This document shows positions 29,136-37,156 of a DNA stretch of 48,536 nucleotides, in pieces. Both the position numbers and the translations under genes were made by a program. Under the pieces are notes generated by a model. The model did no database searches and was not told the origin of the DNA. It saw nothing but the letters and a program-made list of their open reading frames with translations. This DNA is from an uncultured Bacteroidales bacterium (lineage in GTDB: Bacteria > Bacteroidota > Bacteroidia > Bacteroidales > Bacteroidaceae). Each line of letters starts with the position of its first letter. Within the stretch, counting starts at the first letter, position 1. The stretch is from positions 1 to 48,536 of the forward strand of contig CADALZ010000017.1 in assembly GCA_902788865.1 (NCBI GenBank), in the 5' to 3' direction.

Positions 29136-29182
29136 TTAGCTCCGAAAGACCTCTCTATATTTATATTAAGGTGAGGCGCTAA
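29136..29182 (+). promoter_or_regulatory. Possible structured leader of rplT
   Basis: In the 104-base rpmI-rplT gap, TTAGC (29136-29140) can pair with GCTAA (29178-29182), and CCTC (29150-29153) with GAGG (29173-29176). The closing stems surround an AT-rich arm. L20 represses its own operon in other bacteria through such a leader. Here this is an inference from position and pairing only. Confidence 0.3.
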
Positions 29183-29203
29183 CATTCAAAAACAAATGAA
29201 ACT

Positions 29204-29554
29204 ATGCCAAGATCAGTTAATCATGTTGCTTCTCGTGCGAGAAGAAAAAGAATTTTGAAGTTGACCAGAGGTTACTTTGGTGCAAGAAAGAATGTCTGGA
29301 CCGTTGCCAAGAATACTTGGGAGAAAGGTCTTACTTATGCTTACCGTGACCGCAAGAACAAGAAGCGCAACTTCCGTGCTCTGTGGATTCAGCGTATCAA
29401 CGCTGCTGCTCGCCTGGAGGGTCTTTCTTATTCTAAGTTGATGGGTCTCCTGCATAAGGCTGGTATTGAAATCAACCGCAAGGTGCTGGCTGATTTAGCT
29501 GTTAACCATCCAGAAGCATTCAAGGCTATCGTGGATAAGGCTAAAGCTGCTTAA
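29204..29554 (+). CDS. rplT: 50S ribosomal protein L20
   Basis: The 116-residue basic protein has the L20 signature [18 protein letters not shown] and a conserved C-terminal domain ending near [12 protein letters not shown]. It is needed for 50S assembly and is an autoregulator in other bacteria. It is the last gene of the thrS group and is followed by a terminator. Confidence 0.98.
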   Translation: MPRSVNHVASRARRKRILKLTRGYFGARKNVWTVAKNTWEKGLTYAYRDRKNKKRNFRALWIQRINAAARLEGLSYSKLMGLLHKAGIEINRKVLADLAVNHPEAFKAIVDKAKAA

Positions 29555-29574
29555 GAATCTCATTAATAATTCAG

Positions 29575-29606
29575 CGGGGTCAATGCGAGACATTGACCCC
29601 GTTTTT
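29575..29606 (+). terminator. Terminator of rplT
   Basis: A perfect stem (GGGGTCAATG with CATTGACCCC) around CGAGA is followed by G and five T. Confidence 0.95.
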
Positions 29607-29625
29607 AGTTAATAATGCATTTTTA

Positions 29626-29657
29626 TTTGCATGTTTCAATAAAATATAGTATTTTTG
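29626..29657 (+). promoter_or_regulatory. Promoter of the Bacteroidales-1-type RNA
   Basis: TTTG at 29626-29629, a 20-base spacer and TATTTTTG at 29650-29657 match both boxes, immediately upstream of a structured non-coding region. No open frame follows. Confidence 0.8.
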
Positions 29658-29663
29658 AAAAGA

Positions 29664-29899
29664 GAAAAAGAATAGCCGCGTCGATTGGATCGGGAAACTC
29701 ATCAAATTAATAGAAATACCGAGACAAGCTTCGCTTCTCAATGGCGGGCCACGCCTCTTCGGGGGTAACTTTATGTCGGTGGATTACAAAGAGGACGAGC
29801 ACTCAAATCATGTCATTCGGAGTTTCATCTTCAATCAATATCGATGCGGCTTCCCTATAAGAGAGGACGGAAATCATCCTTTGATTTCTGTCCTTTTTT
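29664..29899 (+). ncRNA. Bacteroidales-1-type small RNA (possibly 6S-like)
   Basis: This non-coding stretch of about 236 bases is bounded by a perfect promoter and a strong terminator hairpin at 29865-29899 (GGACGGAAATCA with TGATTTCTGTCC, then six T). Near the ends, GCCGCGTCGAT (29675-29685) pairs with ATCGATGCGGC (29840-29850) with one G-U, giving a long-range closing stem as in rod-shaped regulatory RNAs. A location downstream of the L20 gene with this promoter type is the description I recall for the Bacteroidales-1 RNA motif. A 6S-like, polymerase-binding role has been suggested for such RNAs but cannot be read here. The exact 5' end is estimated from the promoter. Confidence 0.85.
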
Positions 29900-29963
29900 A
29901 ATGGAGAAGGTTTTATGTTTAAATAGGTAGTTCGCTGGTAAGAAGCCAGGGTAGATAGGGAAA

Positions 29964-30767
29964 ATGAAAGTTAGATTCATGAGCATAGGTAGTGGTAGCA
30001 GTGGGAACTGCTACTATCTGGGGACTGAGACGTATGGCATACTGATAGATGTGGGTATACCTGTGCGCTTTATCAAGAAGTCATTGAAGGATGTTGGTAT
30101 TGGCTTAGAGACTATTCGGGCCATCTTTATCACGCATGATCATGCCGATCATATCAAGTCTGTGGGACCACTTGGGGAGCGATGCTTCATCCCCGTCTAT
30201 ACCACAGCAAAGATTCATGGAGGCATCAATCGTAGTTATTGTGTCACGGAGAAACTGAGCACATGCGTGCGTTACCTGGAAAAACAGCAGCCTATGCAGC
30301 TTCGCGATTTCACTATAGAGTCTTTCGAAGTGCCTCATGATGGAACCGACAATGTGGGCTATTTCATCACTATAGATAATAAATCGTTCTGCTTTGTCAC
30401 AGACCTCGGTGAAATCACTTCTCTGGTAGCTTCCTACATACAGCGTGCCAATTATCTTATCATCGAGTCTAACTATGATGAGGAGATGCTGGCTATGGGG
30501 CCTTATCCAGAATACCTGAAAAATCGCATAGCCAGCAGCTCAGGGCACTTGAGCAATCAGACTACCTCGCGTTTCTTAGCTGAGCATATAGACACACACC
30601 TTAAATATATATGGCTGTGCCACCTAAGCAAAGACAATAACCATCCCGATCTGGCTTATAAGACTACAGAACTGGCACTTAGGGACAGGGGAATTATCGT
30701 CGGAAAAGACGTTCAGCTCTTCGCTTTGCGTCGCAATGTGCCCACAGAACTCTATGAATTTGAGTGA
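29964..30767 (+). CDS. Metallo-beta-lactamase-fold hydrolase, YycJ/WalJ-like
   Basis: The 267-residue cytoplasmic protein begins MKVRFMSIGSGSSGNCYYLG, a typical YycJ start. It has the metal motif THDHADH (near residue 55), a later HDG, a GDLG-like TDLGE, and a C-terminal HLSKDNNHPDLA. Relatives are predicted exonuclease-like phosphodiesterases. The start ATG at 29964 lies about 64 bases after the small-RNA terminator. No dedicated promoter was identified. Confidence 0.9.
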   Translation: MKVRFMSIGSGSSGNCYYLGTETYGILIDVGIPVRFIKKSLKDVGIGLETIRAIFITHDHADHIKSVGPLGERCFIPVYTTAKIHGGINRSYCVTEKLSTCVRYLEKQQPMQLRDFTIESFEVPHDGTDNVGYFITIDNKSFCFVTDLGEITSLVASYIQRANYLIIESNYDEEMLAMGPYPEYLKNRIASSSGHLSNQTTSRFLAEHIDTHLKYIWLCHLSKDNNHPDLAYKTTELALRDRGIIVGKDVQLFALRRNVPTELYEFE

Positions 30768-30801
30768 AGTGAAAAAATAATTGAAAAAATATGGCGGAAT
30801 G

Positions 30802-30833
30802 TTTGGTAGATTCAAAGAAATGAGATACCTTTG
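30802..30833 (+). promoter_or_regulatory. Promoter of the tRNA pair
   Basis: TTTG at 30802-30805, a 20-base spacer and TACCTTTG at 30826-30833 match both boxes, 27 bases before the first tRNA. Confidence 0.8.
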
Positions 30834-30860
30834 CACCCGCAATCTGAAAGGAAACGCAAT

Positions 30861-30933
30861 GCACCCTTAGCTCAGTTGGTAGAGCAACTGACTCTTAATC
30901 AGTGGGTCCAGAGTTCGAGCCTCTGAGGGTGTA
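30861..30933 (+). tRNA. tRNA-Lys (anticodon CTT)
   Basis: The 73-base cloverleaf has acceptor arms GCACCCT and AGGGTGT (one G-U), a D-arm GCTC/GAGC, an anticodon stem ACTGA/TCAGT with anticodon CTT at 30894-30896, and a T-arm containing GTTCGAG. No CCA is encoded. It is co-transcribed with tRNA-Glu 6 bases downstream. Confidence 0.97.
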
Positions 30934-30939
30934 CAAAGC

Positions 30940-31011
30940 GGTGGTATCGTCTAAGGGCTAGGACACATGCCTCTCACGCATGCAATCAGAGTTCGAATCT
31001 CTGTACCACTA
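30940..31011 (+). tRNA. tRNA-Glu (anticodon CTC)
   Basis: The 72-base cloverleaf has acceptor arms GGTGGTA and TACCACT, a short D-arm GTC/GAC, an anticodon stem CATGC/GCATG with anticodon CTC at 30973-30975, and a T-arm with GTTCGAATC. It is followed directly by a terminator. Confidence 0.95.
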
Positions 31012-31018
31012 CTAGTTT

Positions 31019-31052
31019 AAAGCCGATTATCAAATTAGATAGTCGGCTTTTT
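31019..31052 (+). terminator. Terminator of the tRNA operon
   Basis: AAAGCCGATTATC pairs with GATAGTCGGCTTT (one G-U) around AAATTA and runs into a T-rich stretch. Confidence 0.93.
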
Positions 31053-31064
31053 CGTTTTTTAAAG

Positions 31065-31072
31065 TATATTTG
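31065..31072 (+). promoter_or_regulatory. -7 element of fbp
   Basis: This is TATATTTG, a perfect TAnnTTTG, 25 bases before the start codon. A near match, TATCTTCG, follows at 31074-31081. The -33 box is not clear because the region is T-rich. Confidence 0.5.
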
Positions 31073-31097
31073 TTATCTTCGCTGAAAAATAGTCGCA

Positions 31098-33089
31098 ATG
31101 GAGCACACGTTTACTTTTGAAGAATTGTCAGAAGACCTGCGATTCCTGCAACTTCTGTCGCGATCATTTCCTACGATTGCTGATGCAAGTACGGAGATTA
31201 TCAACTTGGAGGCCATTCTGAATCTGCCTAAGGGCACAGAGCATTTTCTTTCTGATGTGCATGGAGAGTACGAGGCTTTCCAGCATGTGCTGAAGAACGC
31301 TTCTGGAACGGTGAAGCGCAAGGTGAAGGAAATCTTTGCTCACTCCCTCCGTGATAAGGAGATGAAAGATCTCTGCACACTGATTTATTATCCCGAGGAG
31401 AAGTTGCAGCTGATTAAGCACCGTGAGCATGACATCGATGATTGGTACCAGATCACGCTGAACCGCCTGGTGCGTGTCTGCCAGAACGTTTCTTCCAAAT
31501 ACACCCGTTCCAAGGTGCGTAAGGCTTTGCCCCCTGACTTCTCTTATATCATTCAGGAATTGCTTCATGAATCTACCATAGATCCTAATAAGCAGGCCTA
31601 TACAGATGCTATCATTAATACCATCATCTCTACCCGTAGGGCAGATGCGTTTATCGTGGCTTTGTGCCAACTGATTCAGCGACTGACTATTGACTCGCTG
31701 CATATCGTTGGTGATATCTACGACCGTGGGGCTGGGGCGCACATCATCATGGACACGCTGTGTGATTATCATCACTTCGACATTCAGTGGGGAAATCATG
31801 ATATCCTCTGGATGGGTGCTGCTTCTGGCAACGATGCTTGCATCGCCAATGCCATACGTACAGCGCTGCGCTATGCCAATGTGTCCACGCTGGAAGATGG
31901 CTATGGTATCAATTTCCTGCCATTGGCCACTTTTGCCATGGAGACTTACAAGGATGATCCATGTACGCATTTCCAGTCGCTCACCAGCGTGAGCGACGAG
32001 CACTTCGACGAGAAGACGCTTCGCCTCTTTGCACAGATGCACAAGGCCATTGCCATCATTCAGTTCAAGTTGGAGGGAGAGATTATTAAGCGTCGTCCTG
32101 AGTTCCACATGGAAGACCGCCTCTTGCTCAATTTCATCGACTATGAGAGAGGCACTATCCGTCTGGACGGCAAGGAATATCCGCTCACAGACACGCATTT
32201 CCCTACCATCGATCCTGCCGATCCTTACCGTCTCAGTGCGGAGGAACGCGAGATCATGGATAAGATTCATGCCTCGTTCATCAATAGTGAGAAGTTGCGC
32301 AAGCACATGCATTGCCTGTATGCCAAGGGCAGCATGTATTTGGTGACCAATGGCAACTTGCTCTTCCACGCCAGCATTCCGCTCAATGAGGATGGCAGCT
32401 TCAGACACGTGCGCATTGGGAAGAAAGAGTATTGGGGACGTAAGCTGCTGGAGAAGACCGACCAGTTGCTTCGCACGGCTTACTTCGAGGTCGAGGGGAA
32501 GCCGGAGAAACTTTTTGCACAAGACTATGCTTGGTACTTGTGGTGTGGCCCCGATACGCCGAGCTTCGATAAGAGCAAGATGACTACCTTCGAGCGTTAC
32601 TTCATTGCCGATGCCGAGACTCATCACGAGGAGAAAGGCTATTACTACACCTTGCGCAACCAGCAGGAAGTGTGCGACCGCATTCTGCAGGAGTTTGATG
32701 TAGAGCCAGGGCCTCACACGCACATCATCAACGGTCATGTGCCTGTGAAGACCATCAAGGGCGAAACGCCTATCAGGGCAGAAGGCCGCCTTATCGTCAT
32801 CGATGGTGGGTTCTCTAAGGCCTACCAACCAGAGACGGGCATCGCTGGCTATACATTAGTCTATCATTCTCATGGCTTCCAGCTGGTGCAGCATCAGCCA
32901 TTCGAGAGTCGTCAGAAAGCCATTGAAGAGGGGCAGGACATCAAGTCGAGCACCTCACTGGTGGAGTATGCGCAGAATCGCGTCATGGTGCGTGATACCG
33001 ATAAGGGCAAGGAGCTCCGCATACAGATCAAGGATCTGCAGAAGCTTCTGGCAGCTTATCGCATGGGGCTGCTGAAGGAGAAGGAATAA
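31098..33089 (+). CDS. fbp: Class III fructose-1,6-bisphosphatase
   Basis: Fbp hydrolyses fructose 1,6-bisphosphate in gluconeogenesis. The 663-residue protein has the Firmicutes/Bacteroidetes class III architecture, in which a calcineurin-like metallophosphatase core carries SDVHGEY (near residue 53), GDIYDRG (near residue 205) and GNHD (near residue 230), plus large additional domains. Later motifs such as HIINGHVPVKTIKGE and VIDGGFS complete the metal site. The length is normal. It follows the tRNA terminator with its own promoter and is monocistronic. Confidence 0.96.
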   Translation: MEHTFTFEELSEDLRFLQLLSRSFPTIADASTEIINLEAILNLPKGTEHFLSDVHGEYEAFQHVLKNASGTVKRKVKEIFAHSLRDKEMKDLCTLIYYPEEKLQLIKHREHDIDDWYQITLNRLVRVCQNVSSKYTRSKVRKALPPDFSYIIQELLHESTIDPNKQAYTDAIINTIISTRRADAFIVALCQLIQRLTIDSLHIVGDIYDRGAGAHIIMDTLCDYHHFDIQWGNHDILWMGAASGNDACIANAIRTALRYANVSTLEDGYGINFLPLATFAMETYKDDPCTHFQSLTSVSDEHFDEKTLRLFAQMHKAIAIIQFKLEGEIIKRRPEFHMEDRLLLNFIDYERGTIRLDGKEYPLTDTHFPTIDPADPYRLSAEEREIMDKIHASFINSEKLRKHMHCLYAKGSMYLVTNGNLLFHASIPLNEDGSFRHVRIGKKEYWGRKLLEKTDQLLRTAYFEVEGKPEKLFAQDYAWYLWCGPDTPSFDKSKMTTFERYFIADAETHHEEKGYYYTLRNQQEVCDRILQEFDVEPGPHTHIINGHVPVKTIKGETPIRAEGRLIVIDGGFSKAYQPETGIAGYTLVYHSHGFQLVQHQPFESRQKAIEEGQDIKSSTSLVEYAQNRVMVRDTDKGKELRIQIKDLQKLLAAYRMGLLKEKE

Positions 33090-33090
33090 A

Positions 33091-33348
33091 CTGATATACT
33101 TTAAGTTTCGCAAGAAAGCTAATAACCTGAATGACAAAGCCCTAGAGGGGCGTAATAGGGTAGCCAGCCATATCAATGGCTGGTAGTATGGATGCTATAG
33201 AAAGACAGCGTGCCGTAGGTATGCAATAAATATAGGTGGCGTACCTAAAGGCACGCATTAAAGGGCTGCTATTTATCCAGCCATTGACATGGCTGGCTAA
33301 CCTTATAAGATGCCTACGGCACCACTTGCGAAACTTGAGTGATATACT
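33091..33348. repeat. Hairpin-rich MITE-like element
   Basis: The 263 bases between fbp and the next gene are filled by an element with inverted ends: AAGTTTCGCAAG at 33103-33114 and its complement at 33325-33336, with further imperfect pairing outwards. Inside are at least three hairpins: CCAGCCAT/ATGGCTGG twice (around 33163-33183 and 33277-33295), and GCGTGCC...TAGGTATGC with GCGTACCTA..GGCACGC (about 33208-33256). There is no open frame. It looks like a small non-autonomous repeat; only one copy lies in the window. Confidence 0.65.
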
Positions 33349-33352
33349 GTCT

Positions 33353-34522
33353 TTATTTTGTGACCTTGAAGCTGCCGATGGTGAGGGCTGTGCTTATCTC
33401 TCCGAAGAGACCATCGTGCAGCAGGTGACCATGCCTGTAGGTGTAGCCTCGTTCATAACCTCCCGTGAGGAAAAGGGCCACTTTCTCTGTGCATTGATAT
33501 TCTAAGTTGAGTCTGGCCTGTAGGTTGTACAGACGGTTCACCGCTTCATGCTTCCTGAATGTCTCTATGTGCTGATAACCCAGGTCGCCACTGATTTCCA
33601 GTGCCTTGGCTACAGGAATGGCTAAGCCCGCTCGATAGGTGAAGGCCGTGTTGAAGGGATGCAGTTCGCGGTATTTGGTTCCTGCGCTTAATATGGTGTA
33701 GAAGGTGCGACTTTTGAAGCGCAGTCCCACATTGAATAGGGTAGAGGTGCCACCGCTGACCAGTAGTTGCACGCGCGTGCTGGGGTTGGCATTGATCAGT
33801 CCTATCTGCAAGCCACGCAGACGGTCGGCATGGAAGTTGAACAGTCCTATCTGAAATCCATTCATCGCAGAGGCAGCCACGTTGAGCAGTCCCACTTGCA
33901 CACCAGTCATCTGCTCTGCAGCCACATTCAGCAGTCCAGAGGCTTGAAGGCCTACCGTTTCCCCTGCGCTCACATTGAAGAGTCCTGCCAGCTGCATACC
34001 ATATACGGGGTCTCCGTCTATGTTGCCTATGCCTGCCAGTTGTATGCCCTTAGCCTCTCCACCGACGATGTTCAGCAGTCCGCTGGCAATGATGCCTTCA
34101 GCTCCATCGCCCAGCACGTTCACACCACCAGTCATCAAGAGACCGCTGGTTTGGCCGCCTATCACATTCACCAATCCGCTGACAGATACACCAGTGAGGT
34201 CACCTCCCACCACGTTGGTGATGCCTGCAGCCTGCCAACCTCTCATGTCTTCGCCTACCACATTGAACAGACCGCTGAGTTGCAGACCATTCACACCACT
34301 CACAGTTGTACTGCCCAGCACGTTCAGCCCTATGCCCGTGAGCTGATTCATCTTCGAGTTGACGCCCAGGTTCAACAGGGTCTTACCGCTCACCGTATCT
34401 ACGCCTTGCGTGGCGATGCCAGGCCAGAGCGAGAGGTTGATGCCTCCGATGCCAGAACTTTGCGCTCTGGCTCCCATGCTGATGATCAGCACAGCCAATA
34501 GGGTCCATATCGTCTTCTTCAT
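33353..34522 (-). CDS. Secreted repeat protein with 16-residue Gly/Asn-Val solenoid repeats
   Basis: The 389-residue protein has a signal peptide (residues 1-20). About twelve short repeats of 15-16 residues follow (roughly residues 55-250) with the pattern xxGxQxxGLxNVxxGx. A C-terminal ~130-residue region of beta-strands resembles half of an outer-membrane barrel. The repeats look like a beta-solenoid. Repeats of this type occur in proteins that some annotations call LA_2272-type surface proteins; that name is recalled with low certainty. The function is unknown; an outer-membrane or surface location is inferred. It lies beside a repeat element at its 3' end and shares no operon. Confidence 0.75.
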   Translation of the reverse strand: MKKTIWTLLAVLIISMGARAQSSGIGGINLSLWPGIATQGVDTVSGKTLLNLGVNSKMNQLTGIGLNVLGSTTVSGVNGLQLSGLFNVVGEDMRGWQAAGITNVVGGDLTGVSVSGLVNVIGGQTSGLLMTGGVNVLGDGAEGIIASGLLNIVGGEAKGIQLAGIGNIDGDPVYGMQLAGLFNVSAGETVGLQASGLLNVAAEQMTGVQVGLLNVAASAMNGFQIGLFNFHADRLRGLQIGLINANPSTRVQLLVSGGTSTLFNVGLRFKSRTFYTILSAGTKYRELHPFNTAFTYRAGLAIPVAKALEISGDLGYQHIETFRKHEAVNRLYNLQARLNLEYQCTEKVALFLTGGYERGYTYRHGHLLHDGLFGEISTALTIGSFKVTK

Positions 34523-34558
34523 CCTTTCCTTCTTTAAGCAACTATTGTATTAGACGAA

Positions 34559-34597
34559 ACAACCTCCCTTGAAGTTGCAGGGAGGTTGCTCTTTTTC
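34559..34597. terminator. Terminator-like hairpin after the acyl-CoA synthetase gene
   Basis: AACCTCCCT (34561-34569) pairs with AGGGAGGTT (34579-34587) around a 9-base loop. The best T tract follows on the plus strand; on the minus strand, where fadD ends, only TTTCG follows. Confidence 0.65.
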
Positions 34598-34601
34598 GTA
34601 T

Positions 34602-36248
34602 TTACTGGTATAGATACCTCTTAATCGACTTCTTCGGTGTCTTTTCAAACTCCTCGTGATACACCGTCACACTGTTCACTTGGCAGTAGGCTGGGATGCG
34701 TGTGTTCAGGTCTATGCGGTTCTGCTCCATCTGTTTGTTGATGGCATCATCGCTCAGGCCGTCGCGATAGGCTAAGTCGAAGTCAGGATAAATCAGGGCA
34801 GCCAGCTTTCCATTGCGTTGCACGATGATGCTCTCTGATACGTATGGGAGGTTGTTCAGCTCAGACTCTATCTCTTCGGGGAAGATGTTCTGTCCGTTGG
34901 CTGTCAGTAGCATGTTCTTGCTGCGTCCGCGTATGGTGATGTTTCCAGCTTTATCCATCAGGGCCAAGTCGCCTGTGTGCAGCCAGCCATCGTCCGTGAA
35001 GGCCGCACGGGTAGCTTCCTCATTCTTATAGTAACCCAGCATCACATTGTCGCCTCTTACCTGTATCTCACCCGACTCATGCTCAGGGTCTGGGGAGTCT
35101 ATGCGCACCTCCATGCGCTCTATAGGCTTGCCGCAAGAGCCTTCCTTGAAGCGGTCCCACTGCTCGTAGCTGATGAGCGGTCCGCACTCGGTCATGCCAT
35201 AGCCCACCATGTAGCGGAAGTTGATGCGTTTCAAGAAGTGCTCTATGTCCTTGTTGAGCGCAGCGCCACCGATGATGACGCTGTGGAAGTTGCCACCGAA
35301 GGCTGCTTCCATCTTCTCACGTATGGCTCCATATACCTTGTCATTGATGATTGGCATGTGCAGCAACAACTTGGCCAGAGACGATTCCAACTTCGGCATC
35401 ACCTCTTTCTTGATGATCTTCTCTACCACCAGTGGTACGGTGATTACAAGGTTGGGCTTTATCTCGCTGAATGCCTGGAAGATAATCTTCGGACTGGGCA
35501 CGCGGGTGAGGAAATAGATGTGGCAGCCCACAGAGAATTCATACAGGAACTCAAAGGCCAGTCCGAAGCAATGGGCCATAGGCAGTATGCTCACCAACTT
35601 GTCGCCTGGCTTGATGGGCAGGTTGTCTATGGCAAACTGCACGTTCGACCACAGACTGCGGTAGGGCAGCATCACGCCCTTCGACTGGCTGGTGGTGCCA
35701 GATGTGTAGCTCAGCACGGCCAGCTCGTCGGGCTCGTCTTGGTGGTAGTGCACGTGCTCTGGCCTGAAGTTCTTTGGATATTTCTTTCCGAACTCTTCAT
35801 TGAGGTGCTCACGGGCATAGGTCAGCTTCTCTGAGCGTGATATCAAGGTAGAGAAGTCGTTCACCAAGATGATGCCTTCTAGGTTGGGCATCATTTCCTC
35901 ATTGAGGTTCTCCCACACACGGTCGCCCACGAAGAGGAAGCGCGCTCCGCTATGGTTCACTATGCTGTGTATGTTGTCTGCCTTGAATTCATGCAGGATG
36001 GGTACGATGACTGCTCCGTAGGTCAGTGTGGCTAAGAATGTCACACCCCAGTGTGAACTGTTGCGCCCGCAGAGGGCTATTTTATCGCCTTTCTTGATGC
36101 CCACAGCCTCAAACATGATGTGGATTTTCTCTATCTTCCGGGCTACGTCCTTATACTGCAGTGTAGCACCTTTATAGTCGGTCAGCGCATCAAGGTCCCA
36201 GTTGTTCTTGATGCTGTTCTCTATGAGTCGGAGAAAACTTTTATCCAT
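34602..36248 (-). CDS. Long-chain fatty-acid-CoA ligase (AMP-forming)
   Basis: The 548-residue ANL-superfamily enzyme activates fatty acids through an acyl-adenylate. Motifs are the P-loop-like YTSGTTSQSKGVMLP (near residue 185), the substrate/AMP motif YGMTECGPLIS, DGWLHTGDLALMD, and a C-terminal lysine in KTPKKSIKRYL. Upstream in-frame starts at 36290 and 36260 exist. The promoter at 36277-36308 excludes the first, and MDKSFLRL at 36248 is the most family-like. No operon partner overlaps it. The chain-length preference cannot be predicted. Confidence 0.93.
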   Translation of the reverse strand: MDKSFLRLIENSIKNNWDLDALTDYKGATLQYKDVARKIEKIHIMFEAVGIKKGDKIALCGRNSSHWGVTFLATLTYGAVIVPILHEFKADNIHSIVNHSGARFLFVGDRVWENLNEEMMPNLEGIILVNDFSTLISRSEKLTYAREHLNEEFGKKYPKNFRPEHVHYHQDEPDELAVLSYTSGTTSQSKGVMLPYRSLWSNVQFAIDNLPIKPGDKLVSILPMAHCFGLAFEFLYEFSVGCHIYFLTRVPSPKIIFQAFSEIKPNLVITVPLVVEKIIKKEVMPKLESSLAKLLLHMPIINDKVYGAIREKMEAAFGGNFHSVIIGGAALNKDIEHFLKRINFRYMVGYGMTECGPLISYEQWDRFKEGSCGKPIERMEVRIDSPDPEHESGEIQVRGDNVMLGYYKNEEATRAAFTDDGWLHTGDLALMDKAGNITIRGRSKNMLLTANGQNIFPEEIESELNNLPYVSESIIVQRNGKLAALIYPDFDLAYRDGLSDDAINKQMEQNRIDLNTRIPAYCQVNSVTVYHEEFEKTPKKSIKRYLYQ

Positions 36249-36276
36249 ATTTTTGCACATTTTCTGATTTTGTGTG

Positions 36277-36308
36277 CAAAGATAAGGCATAAAACGGAAG
36301 AAAGCAAG
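36277..36308 (-). promoter_or_regulatory. Promoter of the acyl-CoA synthetase gene
   Basis: On the minus strand CTTG (36305-36308, one mismatch to TTTG), a 20-base spacer and a perfect TATCTTTG (36277-36284) lie 28 bases before the chosen ATG. It rules out the upstream start at 36290. Confidence 0.65.
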
Positions 36309-36343
36309 GAAATTCGAGTAAATGAAATCAGAATTCTGATAGT

Positions 36344-37072
36344 TTACCGTTTTCCCATACTTCTTTCGTTCAAGAAGGTCTGAAATTCTTCCTTGTAGCT
36401 ATCGCCTACGGGGATGTAGGTCTTGCCGAATATGATGCGGCTATGTTCCACCACGCGGATCTTGGATTTCTGTACTATGTATGAACGATGTACGCGCATG
36501 AAGCGACTGGCTGGCAACATCTCTTCCATGGCTTTCATGCTCATCAGTGAGAGCAGGGGCTTGTCTTGCCCTTCTTCGTAAATCTTGATGTAGTCTTTCA
36601 GTCCCTCTATGTAGAGTATGTCGTCCAGCATCACCTGCACTTGCTTGTATTCGCTCTTCACGAAGATGCTCTGCACCTCTTCTTCCTTGCCTTGCTGTCC
36701 TTGCTCTATCAGCTTGAACCACTCTTGGGCTTTCTGGGCAGCTTGCAGGAAGTTGGGGTAGGAGATGGGTTTCAGCAGGTAGTCCAGGGCGTTTACGCGG
36801 TAGCCGTCTATGGCATACTGGTCGAAGGCGGTGGTGAAGACGATGCGTGTCTGTGGGGGCACCATGCGTGAGAAGTCCAGTCCGTTGAGTTCTGGCATCT
36901 GTATGTCGAGGAAGAGCAGGTCAACGGGCTGATTTGTCAGCTCGTTCATGGCCTGCACGGCACTGCTGTAGCTACCCACCAACTCCAGGAAGGGGGTCTT
37001 CTTCACATAGCTTGCCATCAACCCTAAGGCCAGAGGCTCGTCGTCTATCACAGCACATCGGATATTTGCCAT
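36344..37072 (-). CDS. LytTR-family response regulator
   Basis: The 242-residue protein has an N-terminal receiver domain (residues ~4-120) with the acidic pocket Asp10/Asp11 and phospho-acceptor Asp56 in LFLDIQMPELNG. A C-terminal LytTR DNA-binding domain covers about residues 145-240 (DDILYIEGLKDYIKIY ... RVHRSYIV). A start at 37126 would overlap its promoter, so the ATG at 37070-37072 is used. It pairs with the histidine kinase encoded just upstream and probably controls the neighbouring efflux genes. Confidence 0.93.
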   Translation of the reverse strand: MANIRCAVIDDEPLALGLMASYVKKTPFLELVGSYSSAVQAMNELTNQPVDLLFLDIQMPELNGLDFSRMVPPQTRIVFTTAFDQYAIDGYRVNALDYLLKPISYPNFLQAAQKAQEWFKLIEQGQQGKEEEVQSIFVKSEYKQVQVMLDDILYIEGLKDYIKIYEEGQDKPLLSLMSMKAMEEMLPASRFMRVHRSYIVQKSKIRVVEHSRIIFGKTYIPVGDSYKEEFQTFLNERSMGKR

Positions 37073-37095
37073 ACTGTTTGTAGTTAAGTTGGGGC

Positions 37096-37127
37096 CAAAG
37101 ATAGTGTATGGTGAGCGGAATACCAAA
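37096..37127 (-). promoter_or_regulatory. Promoter of the LytTR regulator gene
   Basis: On the minus strand TTTG (37124-37127), a 20-base spacer and TATCTTTG (37096-37103) match both boxes exactly. The regulator can therefore be transcribed independently of the kinase. Confidence 0.75.
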
Positions 37128-37156
37128 TTTATTTTGAAAAAACACCGTTTGTCTGC

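Noticed and set aside
31164-32828. Long 554-codon frame antisense to fbp
   Set aside because: It mirrors the strongly conserved fructose-bisphosphatase frame, has no recognisable domain and no promoter; codon bias of the sense gene explains its openness.
33121-33180. Hammerhead ribozyme core in the MITE-like element
   Set aside because: A CTGAATGA and a GAAA-like word are present, but the core order and cleavage triplet do not fit.
33767-34501. 244-codon plus-strand frame opposite the solenoid repeat protein
   Set aside because: It reads the repeats in antisense, and its His/Tyr/Gln-rich repeats are a by-product of the sense repeat.
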